Notes: generated by a model not told the origin, from the letters alone. Counted from the first letter of the stretch, positions 1 through 10,700 are shown. The stretch is DNA of 55,301 bases from an uncultured Muribaculaceae bacterium (GCA_910585285.1 CAJUDL010000024.1:1-55301); one strand, 5' to 3'. Translations and numbers: made by a program.

Positions 1-1506
1 GACCTCTAACTCAACATTAAATCCTTGAAGAGATTCCATTGTCTTGGCAATATAATCTGCCATGACAACATCTTCGTCGACAAAAGGCACTACCTTCCTG
101 TATTCTTCCATTACCCTCTCAATATAGGGAGAAGATTTGAGAGGACGGCGGAAATCAATACCCTGAGCCGCGTTCATAAGTTCCACGGCGGCTATATATT
201 TCAAGTTATCCACAATCTTATGAAGCTTCGTAGCAGCATTGGCGCCCATCGACACAAGATCTTCCTGTCCATTCGAGCTTACTATTGAATCACATGATGC
301 GGGCCACGCAAACATCTTGTTTTGGCTTACCATTGATGCTGCTGCATACTGCGGAATCATAAAACCGGAATTAAGTCCGGGATGCGCTACAAGGAATGGT
401 GGCAAGCCACGTTCTCCCAAGATAAGCTGTGCCACGCGACGCTCCGAGATGTTTCCAAGTTCATGAAGCGCAACTCCCATATAATCGAAGGCGAGGGCAA
501 GCGGTTCACCATGGAAGTTACCTCCCGACACAACAAGATCGAGATCCGGGAATACGGTAGGATTATCTGTCACGGAATTGATTTCTGTGTGAAGAATGTC
601 GGTAACATGATTCATTGCATCCTTCACAGCGCCATGCACCTGCGGAATGCAACGGAATGAATAAGGATCCTGCACATGTTCCTTCTCTCTGGCTATAATT
701 TGGCTTCCATGAAGCAATGAACGGAATATCTTACCTGTCTCAATCTGACCTCTGTGGGGACGCACTTGCTGAATGCAATCGAAAAATGGCTCTATACGAC
801 CATCGAAAGCCTCAAGCGACATAGCTCCGAACAGATCGAAACAATTTACAAGGTGCCATCCATCGATAAGAGCCTTTATGCCGTTTGCACTCATAAACTG
901 CGTACCATTAAGCAGAGCAAGACCCTCTTTCGACATCAGACGGATTGGTTTCCATCCAAAGATGTTCAACGCTTCAATACTTCTGATTCGTTTACCTTTG
1001 TACCATACCTCTCCTTCGCCGATAAGTGGCAGGAATAGGTTAGCAAGGGGAGCAAGGTCACCAGAAGCTCCTAATGAGCCACGGTCGAACACCACAGGGA
1101 GTACATTATTGTTGTAAAGATCCAGAATGCGCTCAACAGTCTGTACTTGTACCCCGCTGAATCCCATCGAAAGAGCGTGAGCCTTAAGCAACAGCATCAA
1201 TTTGACAATAACATCATCCACAGGCGTGCCCACACTGCATGAATGACTCTTTACAAGATTCTCCTGAAGGGTCGAGAGTTCATCATGAGATATGTGCTTG
1301 TTGCAAAGTGATCCGAAACCGGTCGTAACCCCGTAAATAGGCACAGTATTCTCATCTGTTTTTTTATCGAGATATTCTCGACATGCTGCAATCCTTGCGC
1401 GCCCTTCGTCAGAAAGCGTCAGGCGCGTATTGTCGTTGATGATACGTTCTATGAGGTCATATGTAAGTTCAGAAGACCCGATAGCATATTGTTCTAATCT
1501 TTCCAT
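1..1506 (-). CDS. hutH: Histidine ammonia-lyase, 3' end outside the window
   Basis: Deaminates L-histidine to trans-urocanate and ammonia, the first step of histidine degradation in the cytoplasm. The frame starts at an ATG at 1506 (MERLEQYAIGSSEL) and stays open for 502 codons to the left edge, where no stop has been reached. Family members are about 500 residues long, so only a few residues should be missing. The Ala-Ser-Gly triad that cyclises into the MIO electrophile is seen at residues 147-149 (GSLGASGDLAP). Further conserved stretches (VYGVTTGFG-like near residue 55, and SVTDNPTVFPD) agree. It is the last visible gene of the minus-strand hut operon and begins 7 bases after the hutI stop, so translational coupling is likely. 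Confidence 0.95.
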   Translation of the reverse strand, partial: MERLEQYAIGSSELTYDLIERIINDNTRLTLSDEGRARIAACREYLDKKTDENTVPIYGVTTGFGSLCNKHISHDELSTLQENLVKSHSCSVGTPVDDVIVKLMLLLKAHALSMGFSGVQVQTVERILDLYNNNVLPVVFDRGSLGASGDLAPLANLFLPLIGEGEVWYKGKRIRSIEALNIFGWKPIRLMSKEGLALLNGTQFMSANGIKALIDGWHLVNCFDLFGAMSLEAFDGRIEPFFDCIQQVRPHRGQIETGKIFRSLLHGSQIIAREKEHVQDPYSFRCIPQVHGAVKDAMNHVTDILHTEINSVTDNPTVFPDLDLVVSGGNFHGEPLALAFDYMGVALHELGNISERRVAQLILGERGLPPFLVAHPGLNSGFMIPQYAAASMVSQNKMFAWPASCDSIVSSNGQEDLVSMGANAATKLHKIVDNLKYIAAVELMNAAQGIDFRRPLKSSPYIERVMEEYRKVVPFVDEDVVMADYIAKTMESLQGFNVELEV

Positions 1507-1513
1507 GGCATTA

Positions 1514-2758
1514 TTAGTTTTGTGCTACTATCCTACCTTTGCTGACAACTGTTTTCACACAGTTCATTCCCACATAGTAAGGTAGCATTCTGTAATTATT
1601 AAATTCAAGTATAACGATATCACCACTTTTCCCTGTCTCAAGAGATCCGGTCTCGGCGGCGAGATCAAGAGCCGCTGCCCCGTTAAGTGTCAAGGCTGTG
1701 ATGGTCTCCTCTATCGTCATATTCATATAAATGCACGCAAGTGCTATTGTCAAAGGTATCGAGCCGCTGAAGCAGGATCCGGGATTCAGATCGGTAGCCA
1801 ATGCCACAGCCGCTCCGGCATCGATAAACTTACGGGCTGGAGCGAATGGTTCTTTTAAAGCGAAGGCTGTAAGTGGTAAAAGTGTTGCCACAGTTCCGGA
1901 CTCAGCCATGCGTTTGATTCCTTCATCACTTACGTGAAGCAAATGGTCTGCAGACACCGCTCCCAGTTCGGCTGCCAGTTCGGCACCCCCGAGAGTGACG
2001 ATTTCATCCGCATGGAGCTTAAGTTTGAATCCTGCATCACGTGCAGCCTTCAGGAAACGCCGAGAATCCTCAATCTCAAATACATTCTTCTCTGTGAAGA
2101 TATCGCAAAACTCAGCCTTACCTTTCACGGCAGGAAGCATCTCGCGAATCATCAGATCAACATATTCTCCGGTTCTCCCTTTATACTCTTTAGGCACCGC
2201 ATGCGCGCCCAAAAAAGTTGCGACAACACGAAGCTTCTGCTCAGGATCATTCGCAAGAGAGTCTATAACATCGAGCATCTTGATCTCAGATTGTGTATCG
2301 AGTCCATATCCGCTCTTTGCCTCAACAGTAGTGACACCCATATCTACCATCCTGTCAATAAACCACTGGGCTTTATCGCGTAATGCTTCCGAAGATTCTT
2401 CGTGGGTTGCGTTAACAGTTGATTGAATGCCGCCTCCTCTTTCCATGATACTCATATATGAGTCCCCTTTGAGACGCCATTCAAATTCATCAGGACGATA
2501 TCCTCCGAAAATTAGATGTGTATGAGAGTCTACAAATCCAGGCAACACTACACGACCTTCCGCATCAATTGTTTCATACTGTACCGAAAGGTATTTCTCA
2601 GGTAGCGTGGCATCAGATCCGCAATAAGCTATCTTGCCTTCGGTTATAGCAATGGCTCCGTTTGCCATTGTAAACAGTTTGCTCATCTCATCTCCGCATT
2701 TTGCATGCTTTCCGAGAGGAGTGACTATAGTTGCGTTTCGAATTACAAGATTATTCAT
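1514..2758 (-). CDS. hutI: Imidazolonepropionase
   Basis: Hydrolyses 4-imidazolone-5-propionate to N-formimino-L-glutamate, the third step of histidine degradation. This is a 414-residue amidohydrolase of normal length. The metal-binding HTH is at residues 79-81, and further ligand or catalytic candidates are His186 (GAHAVP), His249 (LHADE), His272 (SADHLLH) and Asp323 (ALATDLNPG). The start codon overlaps the stop of ftcD by 4 bases (ATGA arrangement), which indicates translational coupling. hutH follows 7 bases after the stop. No signal peptide is present, so it acts in the cytoplasm. Confidence 0.96.
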   Translation of the reverse strand: MNNLVIRNATIVTPLGKHAKCGDEMSKLFTMANGAIAITEGKIAYCGSDATLPEKYLSVQYETIDAEGRVVLPGFVDSHTHLIFGGYRPDEFEWRLKGDSYMSIMERGGGIQSTVNATHEESSEALRDKAQWFIDRMVDMGVTTVEAKSGYGLDTQSEIKMLDVIDSLANDPEQKLRVVATFLGAHAVPKEYKGRTGEYVDLMIREMLPAVKGKAEFCDIFTEKNVFEIEDSRRFLKAARDAGFKLKLHADEIVTLGGAELAAELGAVSADHLLHVSDEGIKRMAESGTVATLLPLTAFALKEPFAPARKFIDAGAAVALATDLNPGSCFSGSIPLTIALACIYMNMTIEETITALTLNGAAALDLAAETGSLETGKSGDIVILEFNNYRMLPYYVGMNCVKTVVSKGRIVAQN

Positions 2759-4458
2759 TGCTTGGCGATTATATCGTTTACTACAGCCAGAATCTCGGAT
2801 TCACGCTTATCAGCTTTCTGAGATACCTCCTGCGCTTCAGCAAGTAGTTTATCTGCTACAGCACGGTCTTTAAGGCCGGCAGCGTTTATCTTAACATTCA
2901 GATACGCGCCCTGCACAGCCGCTCTGGCTGCAAGAGCGCCCACACCGGCATCGCTAACTGATGCCGGATTCCCTTTTGATGCCATTGCCTCGAGGATATC
3001 AAATGTTTCGCACGCCGTTTTCATTGTCCGCAAAGGAACCTCTGTCGCATAAAGGGTAGCAGCCTCCAACGCTTCTTTTCGGGCTGTTTTCTCCTCCTCT
3101 GTTTTCTTAGGCATTGCGAAAACAGCCATAATCCGGTTAAACGCTTCCGTATCTTCATCCACAAGATGTATCAATGCATCCTGAAGCACTCTTCCCTTTT
3201 CCGCGACATCGGAAAATTCTTCCCAGCGGTCATCCCAGCCGGCTTTATGTGCAGAGAGATTAGCCACCATAGTGCCTAAAGCTGCCGCTAACGCTCCCAT
3301 GTAAGCTGAAATCGAACCTCCTCCGGGTGCAGGAGACTCTGATGCTGTCTCATCGGCAAAATCGCGACATGTCATATCCACCAGTTTCTTGCCGCCATTA
3401 TCTGCCTCAAGCATAAATTCGATCACTTTCTCCTTCGGATCAAATGGTTTCAGTTCATCAAGTCCCATCGATTTTACGGCAATCTTGATAATCTCACTTT
3501 CCGGAATCCCAAGAGAGCGTTGCTGTTTCCTTAGATAATGTTTACCGGCATCAATGAGCGCGCGCTTTGGCACGAGTCCAACGATTTCCGTGCCCGTCAC
3601 GCGAATGCCTCTGGCTGCAGCAGCCCGATTCACTTCATCAAATGCCGTATGGAGAGGAGTAACGCCCATATCAGTGATATTCATTGATACCTGTGCTATT
3701 CCATATTCGTCAATAAACCACCCGATGGCTTTGGTCGATTTCAGAGTTCCCGGAATCATGATTGTATTTCCTTCGGCATCTTTCATGGGCTTCCCATTAG
3801 GTTTGCCACCTTCACGTTGCGGACGCCCTTTCTCACGAACATCAAAAGCAATGGCATTTGCTCTTCGGGTAGAAGTGGTGTTGAGATTGAAGTTTACAGC
3901 TATGAGGAAATCTCTCGCACCGACGGCTGTGCAACCCGTGCGTGCAACCCCTTCATCAAATGGACGATTCCCGAAATCCGGTCCTTTGTCCTCTTTGCCC
4001 ATACGTTCGGCAAGACCCTCATACTCCCCTTCACGACATACAGCTAAATTTTTGCGTTCAGGGGTATATGCCGACGCCTCATAACAATAACATGGAATAT
4101 TCAACTCTTCTGAAGCTCTTCTTGCCAACTCTCGTGCCAGCATTGCACACTCTTCAAGAGTTATTCCGCTCACGGGAATAAGAGGGCAAACATCTGTCGC
4201 GCCCATGCGGGGATGGGCTCCGTGATGATGACGCATATCAATTAATTCGGCAGCTTTACGCATGCCCCTCAGAGCAGCCTCAACCACAGCCTCCGGTTCC
4301 CCGACAAAAGTAACCACGGTTCTGTTTGTTGCCTCACCCGGATCAACGTCAAGAAGTTTTACCTCTCCACCTTTCTCTATCTCTGCGGTGATAGCATTGA
4401 TGATATTTTTGTCGCGTCCTTCAGAAAAATTAGGAACGCATTCTATTATCTGTTTCAT
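2755..4458 (-). CDS. ftcD: Bifunctional glutamate formimidoyltransferase / formiminotetrahydrofolate cyclodeaminase
   Basis: Moves the formimino group of formiminoglutamate to tetrahydrofolate, releasing glutamate, and then cyclises it to 5,10-methenyl-THF with release of ammonia. The 567-residue chain has the transferase at about 1-330, with the catalytic-type His82 in HHHGAHPRMG. It then has a short linker and the cyclodeaminase at about 350-567, beginning near SPAPGGGSISAYMG. The layout and many local motifs match the fused vertebrate FTCD (541 residues). From memory, many other Bacteroidota carry the two activities as separate proteins. It lies between hutU (23-base gap) and hutI (4-base overlap) in the hut operon. 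The fusion appears intact, with no frameshift. Confidence 0.95.
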   Translation of the reverse strand: MKQIIECVPNFSEGRDKNIINAITAEIEKGGEVKLLDVDPGEATNRTVVTFVGEPEAVVEAALRGMRKAAELIDMRHHHGAHPRMGATDVCPLIPVSGITLEECAMLARELARRASEELNIPCYCYEASAYTPERKNLAVCREGEYEGLAERMGKEDKGPDFGNRPFDEGVARTGCTAVGARDFLIAVNFNLNTTSTRRANAIAFDVREKGRPQREGGKPNGKPMKDAEGNTIMIPGTLKSTKAIGWFIDEYGIAQVSMNITDMGVTPLHTAFDEVNRAAAARGIRVTGTEIVGLVPKRALIDAGKHYLRKQQRSLGIPESEIIKIAVKSMGLDELKPFDPKEKVIEFMLEADNGGKKLVDMTCRDFADETASESPAPGGGSISAYMGALAAALGTMVANLSAHKAGWDDRWEEFSDVAEKGRVLQDALIHLVDEDTEAFNRIMAVFAMPKKTEEEKTARKEALEAATLYATEVPLRTMKTACETFDILEAMASKGNPASVSDAGVGALAARAAVQGAYLNVKINAAGLKDRAVADKLLAEAQEVSQKADKRESEILAVVNDIIAKQ

Positions 4459-4481
4459 AATTCGGTTATCGTGTTATGAGA

Positions 4482-6476
4482 TTAATTAATCAGTGAGTCG
4501 ATTAATGCTTCATCAGCAAGGAAAGGCTCAGTGATCATGAAACCATTCGCAGCCTGCGTATCGTTCCATTCTTTTACAGTCGACATGGCATTCTCATTAC
4601 GCGCCCAGCTTCGGCGAGCCACGCCTCCCATAACATCCCAAAGCATAGCTTTGCGAAGAATATTGTCCACACGCTCGGAACCATCGCACACCATTCCGAA
4701 TCCGCCATTGATTGCCTTTCCTATACCGACTCCGCCGCCGTTATGCAACGCAACCAGACTCATGCCTCGGGCGCAATTGCCTGCAAAACACTGCACAGCC
4801 ATATCTGCCATCACATTGGAACCGTCTTTTATATTTGATGTCTCACGGAAGGGAGAATCAGTTCCGCTCACATCGTGGTGGTCACGACCGAGCATGATCG
4901 GTCCGACTTCGCCGTTACGCACCATTTCATTAAATTTTAAAGCGATCTTGAGTCGTCCCATCGCATCCTGATAAAGGATTCGAGCCTGTGTCCCCACAAC
5001 CATTGCGTTTTTCTCCGCATCGCGAATCCAGTTATAGTTATCTCGATCCTGTCCTCGGCGATTCGGATCAATGCATTCCATAGCTGCATGGTCTGTTTTT
5101 ATCAGATCCTCATGCTTTCCGCTAAGACATACCCAGCGGAATGGTCCATAACCATAATCGAAAAGCATCGGACCCATGATATCCTCTACATAAGATGGCC
5201 AGATGAAACCATCTTTCTCATCAACGCCATTCCTTGAGATCTCTTTTACTCCGGCATCGTATATTGCTTTCATGAACGAATTGCCGTAGTCAAAGAAATA
5301 TGTTCCTCGCGAAGTGAGACTTTTTATTGCATTATAATGACGTTTCAGCGTTTCATCAACCAATTCACGGAACTTTGTAGGATTGTTATGAAGGAGTTTT
5401 GTCCTCTCCTCAAATGAAATGCCGACGGGACAATATCCACCTTCATACACAGCATGACATGATGTCTGATCGCTCAAAAGTTCTATCTTCTTGTTATGTT
5501 TCACTGCATATTCAAGAAGATCGACCACATTCCCATGATATGCTATAGATATCGGTTCTTTACGAGCCATAGCATCCTCTGCCAGGCGGAATGCCTCTTC
5601 AATATTATCTGTAATTTCCGATACCCAGCCCTGATTCTTTCTTGTCATTATACGCGACAGATCGACCTCGGCGATTATGGCGGCTGCCCCGGCAATCTCC
5701 GCTGCCTTAGGCTGCGCGCCGCTCATCCCTCCAAGACCGGAAGAAACAAAGAGATGTCCACGAAGATCGCCATCCTGCGGGATTCCAAGTTTCATGCGTC
5801 CTGCATTCAGTAATGTATTGAAAGTACCATGCACTATACCTTGCGGACCGATATACATCCAACCGCCGGCAGTCATCTGCCCGTAATTAGCCACACCCAT
5901 CTGCATTGCCTCATGCCAGTCATGCGGATTGTCGAACAAACCTACCATCATGGCATTGGTAATAATTACGCGAGGGGCATCCTTTCGTGAGGGGAAAAGA
6001 CCAAGAGGATGGCCAGACTCTATCACGAGGGTCTGCTCATCTGTCAATTCCTCAAGATACTTCTTTATTAAGCGATATTGAAGCCAGTTTTGACAAACCT
6101 GCCCCGTCTCCCCATACGTAACAAGTTCATAGGGATAGAGAGCTATATCAAAACATAGATTGTTGTCTATCATCACCTGGAAAGCCTTTCCCTCGGTGCA
6201 TTTACCTTTGTATTCGTCGATAGGTTTTGCCTTAAGATCCCCTTCGGGTCTGAAACGATATGCATAGATACGACCGCGTGTGCGCAATTCCTCAAGAAAT
6301 TCCGGAGCTGCTTTTTCATGCAACTCAGGTGGAAGATAGCGGAGAGCGTTCTTGAGAGCTGTTTTTGTTTTTTCAGGAGAGAGAGTATATCCCCTGTCCG
6401 GAGCCCGGCGAATCCCTTCTTTAAAAGAAGGCATCTCAGGCCATTCGGCATCGAGAAGTATTCTTTTGTTATCCAT
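4482..6476 (-). CDS. hutU: Urocanate hydratase, eukaryote-like (UROC1) type
   Basis: NAD-dependent hydration of urocanate to imidazolonepropionate, the second step of histidine degradation. The frame is open from 6524, but only with a TTG. A promoter with its -7 box at 6503-6510 puts transcription start close to the ATG at 6494, so I chose the ATG at 6476 (MDNKRILLDAEWPEM), giving 664 residues. The C-terminal part carries GRDHHDVSGTDSPFRETSNI and HNGGGVGIGKAINGGFG, recalled as typical of the animal enzyme. Where the Pseudomonas-type enzyme has its active-site-region RICW motif, this protein reads ARILY, so that cysteine is absent. It is the first gene of the operon hutU-ftcD-hutI-hutH. Confidence 0.95.
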   Translation of the reverse strand: MDNKRILLDAEWPEMPSFKEGIRRAPDRGYTLSPEKTKTALKNALRYLPPELHEKAAPEFLEELRTRGRIYAYRFRPEGDLKAKPIDEYKGKCTEGKAFQVMIDNNLCFDIALYPYELVTYGETGQVCQNWLQYRLIKKYLEELTDEQTLVIESGHPLGLFPSRKDAPRVIITNAMMVGLFDNPHDWHEAMQMGVANYGQMTAGGWMYIGPQGIVHGTFNTLLNAGRMKLGIPQDGDLRGHLFVSSGLGGMSGAQPKAAEIAGAAAIIAEVDLSRIMTRKNQGWVSEITDNIEEAFRLAEDAMARKEPISIAYHGNVVDLLEYAVKHNKKIELLSDQTSCHAVYEGGYCPVGISFEERTKLLHNNPTKFRELVDETLKRHYNAIKSLTSRGTYFFDYGNSFMKAIYDAGVKEISRNGVDEKDGFIWPSYVEDIMGPMLFDYGYGPFRWVCLSGKHEDLIKTDHAAMECIDPNRRGQDRDNYNWIRDAEKNAMVVGTQARILYQDAMGRLKIALKFNEMVRNGEVGPIMLGRDHHDVSGTDSPFRETSNIKDGSNVMADMAVQCFAGNCARGMSLVALHNGGGVGIGKAINGGFGMVCDGSERVDNILRKAMLWDVMGGVARRSWARNENAMSTVKEWNDTQAANGFMITEPFLADEALIDSLIN

Positions 6477-6502
6477 TGTATATTTTTTATTCATATTTTT
6501 TA

Positions 6503-6533
6503 CAAAATTAAGAACTATTCCCAATCTTACAAA
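6503..6533 (-). promoter_or_regulatory. Promoter of the hut operon
   Basis: On the minus strand TTTG (6533-6530) is followed, 19 bases later, by TAATTTTG (6510-6503). This is a full match to the Bacteroidota primary-sigma consensus (TTTG near -33, TAnnTTTG near -7). The start of transcription would fall near 6495-6497, which argues for translation from the ATG at 6476. No obvious operator dyad is visible beside it. Confidence 0.75.
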
Positions 6534-6565
6534 TTATTTTCGGATATTATAAAGCATAAATATTT

Positions 6566-7498
6566 TCACATGTCACTATTTTTGAAATAGTCATACACGC
6601 AGCGGGATATACCGGCAATTATTGCCGAGGCTTCCTTTTCACTTCCGCTGAAATCACGGATAAAAACGGCAAGACTGTAATCACGCCCATCCGGAAGACG
6701 GAAATATCCCACATCATTATGCGCTATCAATTCTCCTGCCGCATTCCTAAATCCGCTTCCGGTTTTATGTGCGAATACTATTCCTTGCGTGTCAGATATT
6801 GCTGCCCCGAGACGGTCTTGCCCGGTGGTCACGGTTGTCAACGCCGTTTTTATGAAATTCCGAGCGGCAGGAGATAACATATCGGAAGTGAAAAGTTGTC
6901 TTATCAGCAAGCTTGCAGAAAGAGGAGATGTATAATTTTGATAACTAAGGTTATGATCCTGCTTCATTTCCGCCTCAGAATAACTGATATTAAAGGTAGT
7001 GTCTTTTGCAATTGATTTTACAAAATTCCCTGTTTCTTTCGGAGATACAATATAGCGGAAAAGCAGATTGCTTGCATTGTTATCACTTGAAGTAAGCGCA
7101 TAATCCACCAACTCGCCAATACTTATATTAAAATCCTTTTCTCCATACTTTTTTAACATCGGGCTCCATGTATTCCTGTCAAGTTCTTTCTCGCGAATAG
7201 GAATTATACTGTCAAAATCCGCACCCCTTTTATTCAATTCATTCGCCACGGCTAATGACTGATGCAGCTTAAACACACTCATCATTGGATAATGGATTTC
7301 ATTATTGATAGTTATCGTGTCTTCCTCGCTAACAAACGCGATTCCGACAGCGCCTGGAACCGTATCAGTCAGCGAAATTAATTGATCTTTTAATGACATA
7401 GTTGTTTTTTGCGAATCCTTTTGACATGAAGTGCATAAGAGTAAAAACGAAGTCAAACTACAGAGGGTGAGGTTATTCAAGATTGTTAAGTTATTCAT
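6566..7498 (-). CDS. Class A beta-lactamase, CfxA-like (subclass A2), probable lipoprotein
   Basis: Serine beta-lactamase expected to hydrolyse penicillins and cephalosporins in the periplasm. The protein has 310 residues. The N-terminus has a hydrophobic segment ending in LLCTSC, so Cys25 is a likely lipidation site, although the residue at -3 is atypical. Active-site motifs are all present: SVFK at 74-77, SDN at 138-140, HKTGSG with KTG at 245-247, and an omega-loop glutamate in SEAEMKQDH near 175-178. Phrases such as MMSVFKLHQ, SDNNASNL, NYTSPL and AHKTGSG are close to CfxA as I remember it, so subclass A2 is the best placement. It has its own promoter and lies alone between hut and dnaE with no mobile element beside it. 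Its resistance spectrum cannot be read from sequence. Confidence 0.92.
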   Translation of the reverse strand: MNNLTILNNLTLCSLTSFLLLCTSCQKDSQKTTMSLKDQLISLTDTVPGAVGIAFVSEEDTITINNEIHYPMMSVFKLHQSLAVANELNKRGADFDSIIPIREKELDRNTWSPMLKKYGEKDFNISIGELVDYALTSSDNNASNLLFRYIVSPKETGNFVKSIAKDTTFNISYSEAEMKQDHNLSYQNYTSPLSASLLIRQLFTSDMLSPAARNFIKTALTTVTTGQDRLGAAISDTQGIVFAHKTGSGFRNAAGELIAHNDVGYFRLPDGRDYSLAVFIRDFSGSEKEASAIIAGISRCVYDYFKNSDM

Positions 7499-7538
7499 AA
7501 GTAATTAAGAAGCTGTTAAAGTACGTACTATTTTGATA

Positions 7539-7570
7539 CAAAAATAAATTATTTTTAACAGTTACGCAAA
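7539..7570 (-). promoter_or_regulatory. Promoter of the beta-lactamase gene
   Basis: On the minus strand TTTG (7570-7567), a 20-base spacer and TATTTTTG (7546-7539) match the Bacteroidota consensus. The predicted leader contains the palindrome GTACGTAC at 7521-7528, whose role is unknown. Confidence 0.65.
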
Positions 7571-7649
7571 GATTATTCATATTTCCTTGTTAATCCAATC
7601 CTCTACTCCTTTTTGAAACTATTGTTGATAAATTATTTGTTGGAATGGA

Positions 7650-7680
7650 TTGCAAAAATTGTTGTGATATGTTATCTTTG
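7650..7680 (+). promoter_or_regulatory. Promoter of dnaE
   Basis: TTG at 7650-7652 and TATCTTTG at 7673-7680 are separated by 20 bases, a good Bacteroidota-type promoter. The predicted transcript would start about 30 bases before the dnaE ATG at 7718. Confidence 0.65.
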
Positions 7681-7717
7681 CATTCGCTTTTGAACTTTCG
7701 GAAGTCGTCTTCATATC

Positions 7718-10700
7718 ATGAACAATATCCCTTTTACGCATCTCCATGTGCACTCGCAATATAGCCTTCTCGATGGAAAGGCTACTATCCCCGAACTCGT
7801 TGACAAGGCAATAGCCGATGGTCAGCGGGGCATCGCTTTGACCGACCATGGCAACATGTTCGGCATTAAGGAATTCTTCAATTACGTAGAAAAAAAGAAT
7901 GCCGACAAGCCCGATGAAGAGAAGTTCAAGCCTATCATCGGGTGCGAGATGTATGTTGCCCGTGAAAAAATGACCGACAAGAAGGATAAGACAGATAACG
8001 GCTATCACCTTATCGTGCTTGCAAAAAACAGCGTCGGCTACCACAATCTTGTGAAGCTTGTGAGCAAGGCATGGACTGAAGGATACTACTATAAACCGCG
8101 TACAGACCGCGAAGATCTTGCTCGCCATCACGAGGGCTTGATCGTGTGCTCCGCCTGTCTTGGAGGAGAAGTGCCACAGTTTATCATGCATGGTGATCTC
8201 GACAAGGCAGAAGAAAGGATTCTCTGGTATAAACAGACGTTTGGCGAAGACTATTATCTCGAACTTCAGCGACATGAGACTTTCAAGGAGAATGCCAATC
8301 GTGAGGTCTTCATTGAGCAGACGAAAGTAAATGAACATCTGATAAAGTTTGCAAGAAAACACAACATCAAGATGATCGCCACCAATGACGTCCATTTCAC
8401 ATACGAGGACGATGCGGAGGCTCATGACCGTCTGATTTGCGTATCAATGCAGAAATCATTCAATGAGCCCCGACTACATTATACAAAACAGGAATGGTTG
8501 AAAACCACCGAGGAGATGCGTGAGATTTTTAAGGATATACCAGAGGTGATCGACAACACTAAGGAAATCCTTGACAAAGTAGAATTTTATACTTTGAATC
8601 ATGCACCTATCATGCCCTTCTTCGACATTCCGAAGGAGTTCGGCACAGAGGAGGAATACCGTTCTCGAATCACAGAGAAAGAGCTTTTTGATGAATTTAC
8701 ACAAGATGAGAACGGCAATGTGGTGCTTTCAGAGGAAGATGCCAAGAAGAAAATAGAACGTCTTGGAGGATACGATAAACTCTATCGAATCAAATTTGAA
8801 GCAGACTATCTGGAGAAACTCACTATGGAAGGTGCACTGGAACGATATGGAGATCCATTGCCCGATGATGTGAAAGAACGTTTAAAATTCGAACTTTACA
8901 TCATGAAGACCATGGGTTTCCCGGGTTACTTCCTAATTGTTCAGGACTTCATAAATACCGGAAGAAAGAAACTTGGCGTCAGCATTGGTCCCGGACGTGG
9001 ATCGGCAGCCGGAAGTGCGGCAGCCTATTGTCTCGGAATCACTCAGATTGACCCGATAAAATACGATCTTCTTTTCGAACGTTTCCTTAACCCTGACCGT
9101 ATTTCACTCCCTGATATTGATGTCGACTTCGATGATGACGGCAGGTATGAGGTGTTGAAATATGTCACTGAGAAGTATGGGGAGGAAAAGGTTGCCCACA
9201 TCATCACATACCAGACCATGGCAACGAAGATGGCTATCAAGGATGTGGCAAAGGTGCTTGAGGTTCCGTTGCCGGAGGCAAACCGACTGGCAAGACTTGT
9301 GCCCGATCGTCTCCCGGAAGTAAACGGAAAAGCTCCGAAAATCAATTTCAAAAACTGTCTTCTATACAACAAGGAATTTGCCGCCGAGAAAGAGAATCCC
9401 AATGAAGGCATCCGTGAGACGATGAAATATGCCGAACAACTTGAGGGCAACATTCGTGGAACCGGTATTCATGCCTGCGGTGTCATCATTTGCCGTGATG
9501 ACATAACCGATTGGGTGCCCGTATCTATGGCTACAGATGCAGATGGAACGAAAGTGATCTCTACTCAGTATGAGGGTAGCGTGATTGAGGAGACCGGTTT
9601 GATCAAGATGGACTTCCTTGGTCTCAAAACACTCTCCATCATAAAGGAAGCTCTTGCCAATATAAAACATACACGTGGCTTTGATCTGGACATTGATCAT
9701 ATTCCTCTCGATGACAAAGAGACATTCGAATTATATTGCAAGGGTAACACAACATCTACTTTCCAGTTCGAATCCGAAGGTATGCAGAAATCGCTTCGCG
9801 AACTTCAGCCATCCAAATTCGAGGATCTCATCGCGATGAATGCACTTTATCGACCGGGACCTATGGATTATATCCCTTCATTCATCAAGCGTAAGCATGG
9901 TGAGGAACCGATCACCTACGATATCCCGATTATGGCGCAATACCTTGAGGAGACATATGGTATCACCGTCTATCAGGAGCAGGTGATGCTTTTGTCGCGT
10001 CTGCTTGCAAGCTTCACCCGAGGTGAATCCGATATGCTTCGTAAAGCCATGGGTAAGAAGCAGATCGACAAGATGATGAAGCTCAAGAAGAAATTCATGG
10101 AGCAGGGAGTAAAGAATGGTCATCCGGCACAGGCATTAGAGAAGATATGGGCTGACTGGGAGAAATTCGCATCCTATGCATTTAATAAGAGTCATGCCAC
10201 TTGCTATAGCTGGGTTGCATATCAGACTGCATATCTAAAAGCCCACTACCCTGCCGAATATATGGCTGGAGTGTTAAGCCGTAACCTGACAGCCACCGAT
10301 AAGTTGCGTAAGTTTATGGATGAATGTAAACGCATGGGCATCACCGTTAAAGGTCCGGATATCAACGAGTCGGTTGAACGTTTTGGTGTTAACCAGAAAG
10401 GTGAGATCCGTTTCGGACTTGCAGCAGTGAAAGGTGTCGGTCTAAATGCAGTAAATGCAATAATAATTGAAAGGGAGAAAAACGGTCCGTTTAAAGACAT
10501 TTATGACTTTGTGGAGCGTGTGAACCTTTCTGCGTGCAACCGAGGAGCAATTGAAAACCTTGCGATGGCAGGAGCTTTCGACTGTTTCGAAATGCAGCGT
10601 GAGATGTTTGTGCATCCTGTGCTGGAATCAACTTATACGGATCTGCTTGTCAAATATGGACAGAATATCCAGAACGACAAAAACTCGCTTCAAATGAGTC

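Noticed and set aside
2755..4458. Possible assembly-made fusion of two genes in ftcD
   Set aside because: The linker and both domains are intact and the same fusion is a known natural architecture.
7505..7519. AAGAAGCTGTT-like word shared with the tsaD-cinA gap (near 32144)
   Set aside because: Too short and AT-rich to separate from chance; no further copies noticed.
7619..8425. 268-codon open frame antisense to the start of dnaE
   Set aside because: It is a codon shadow of a strongly conserved gene, with no recognisable domain; the dnaE promoter runs through it.
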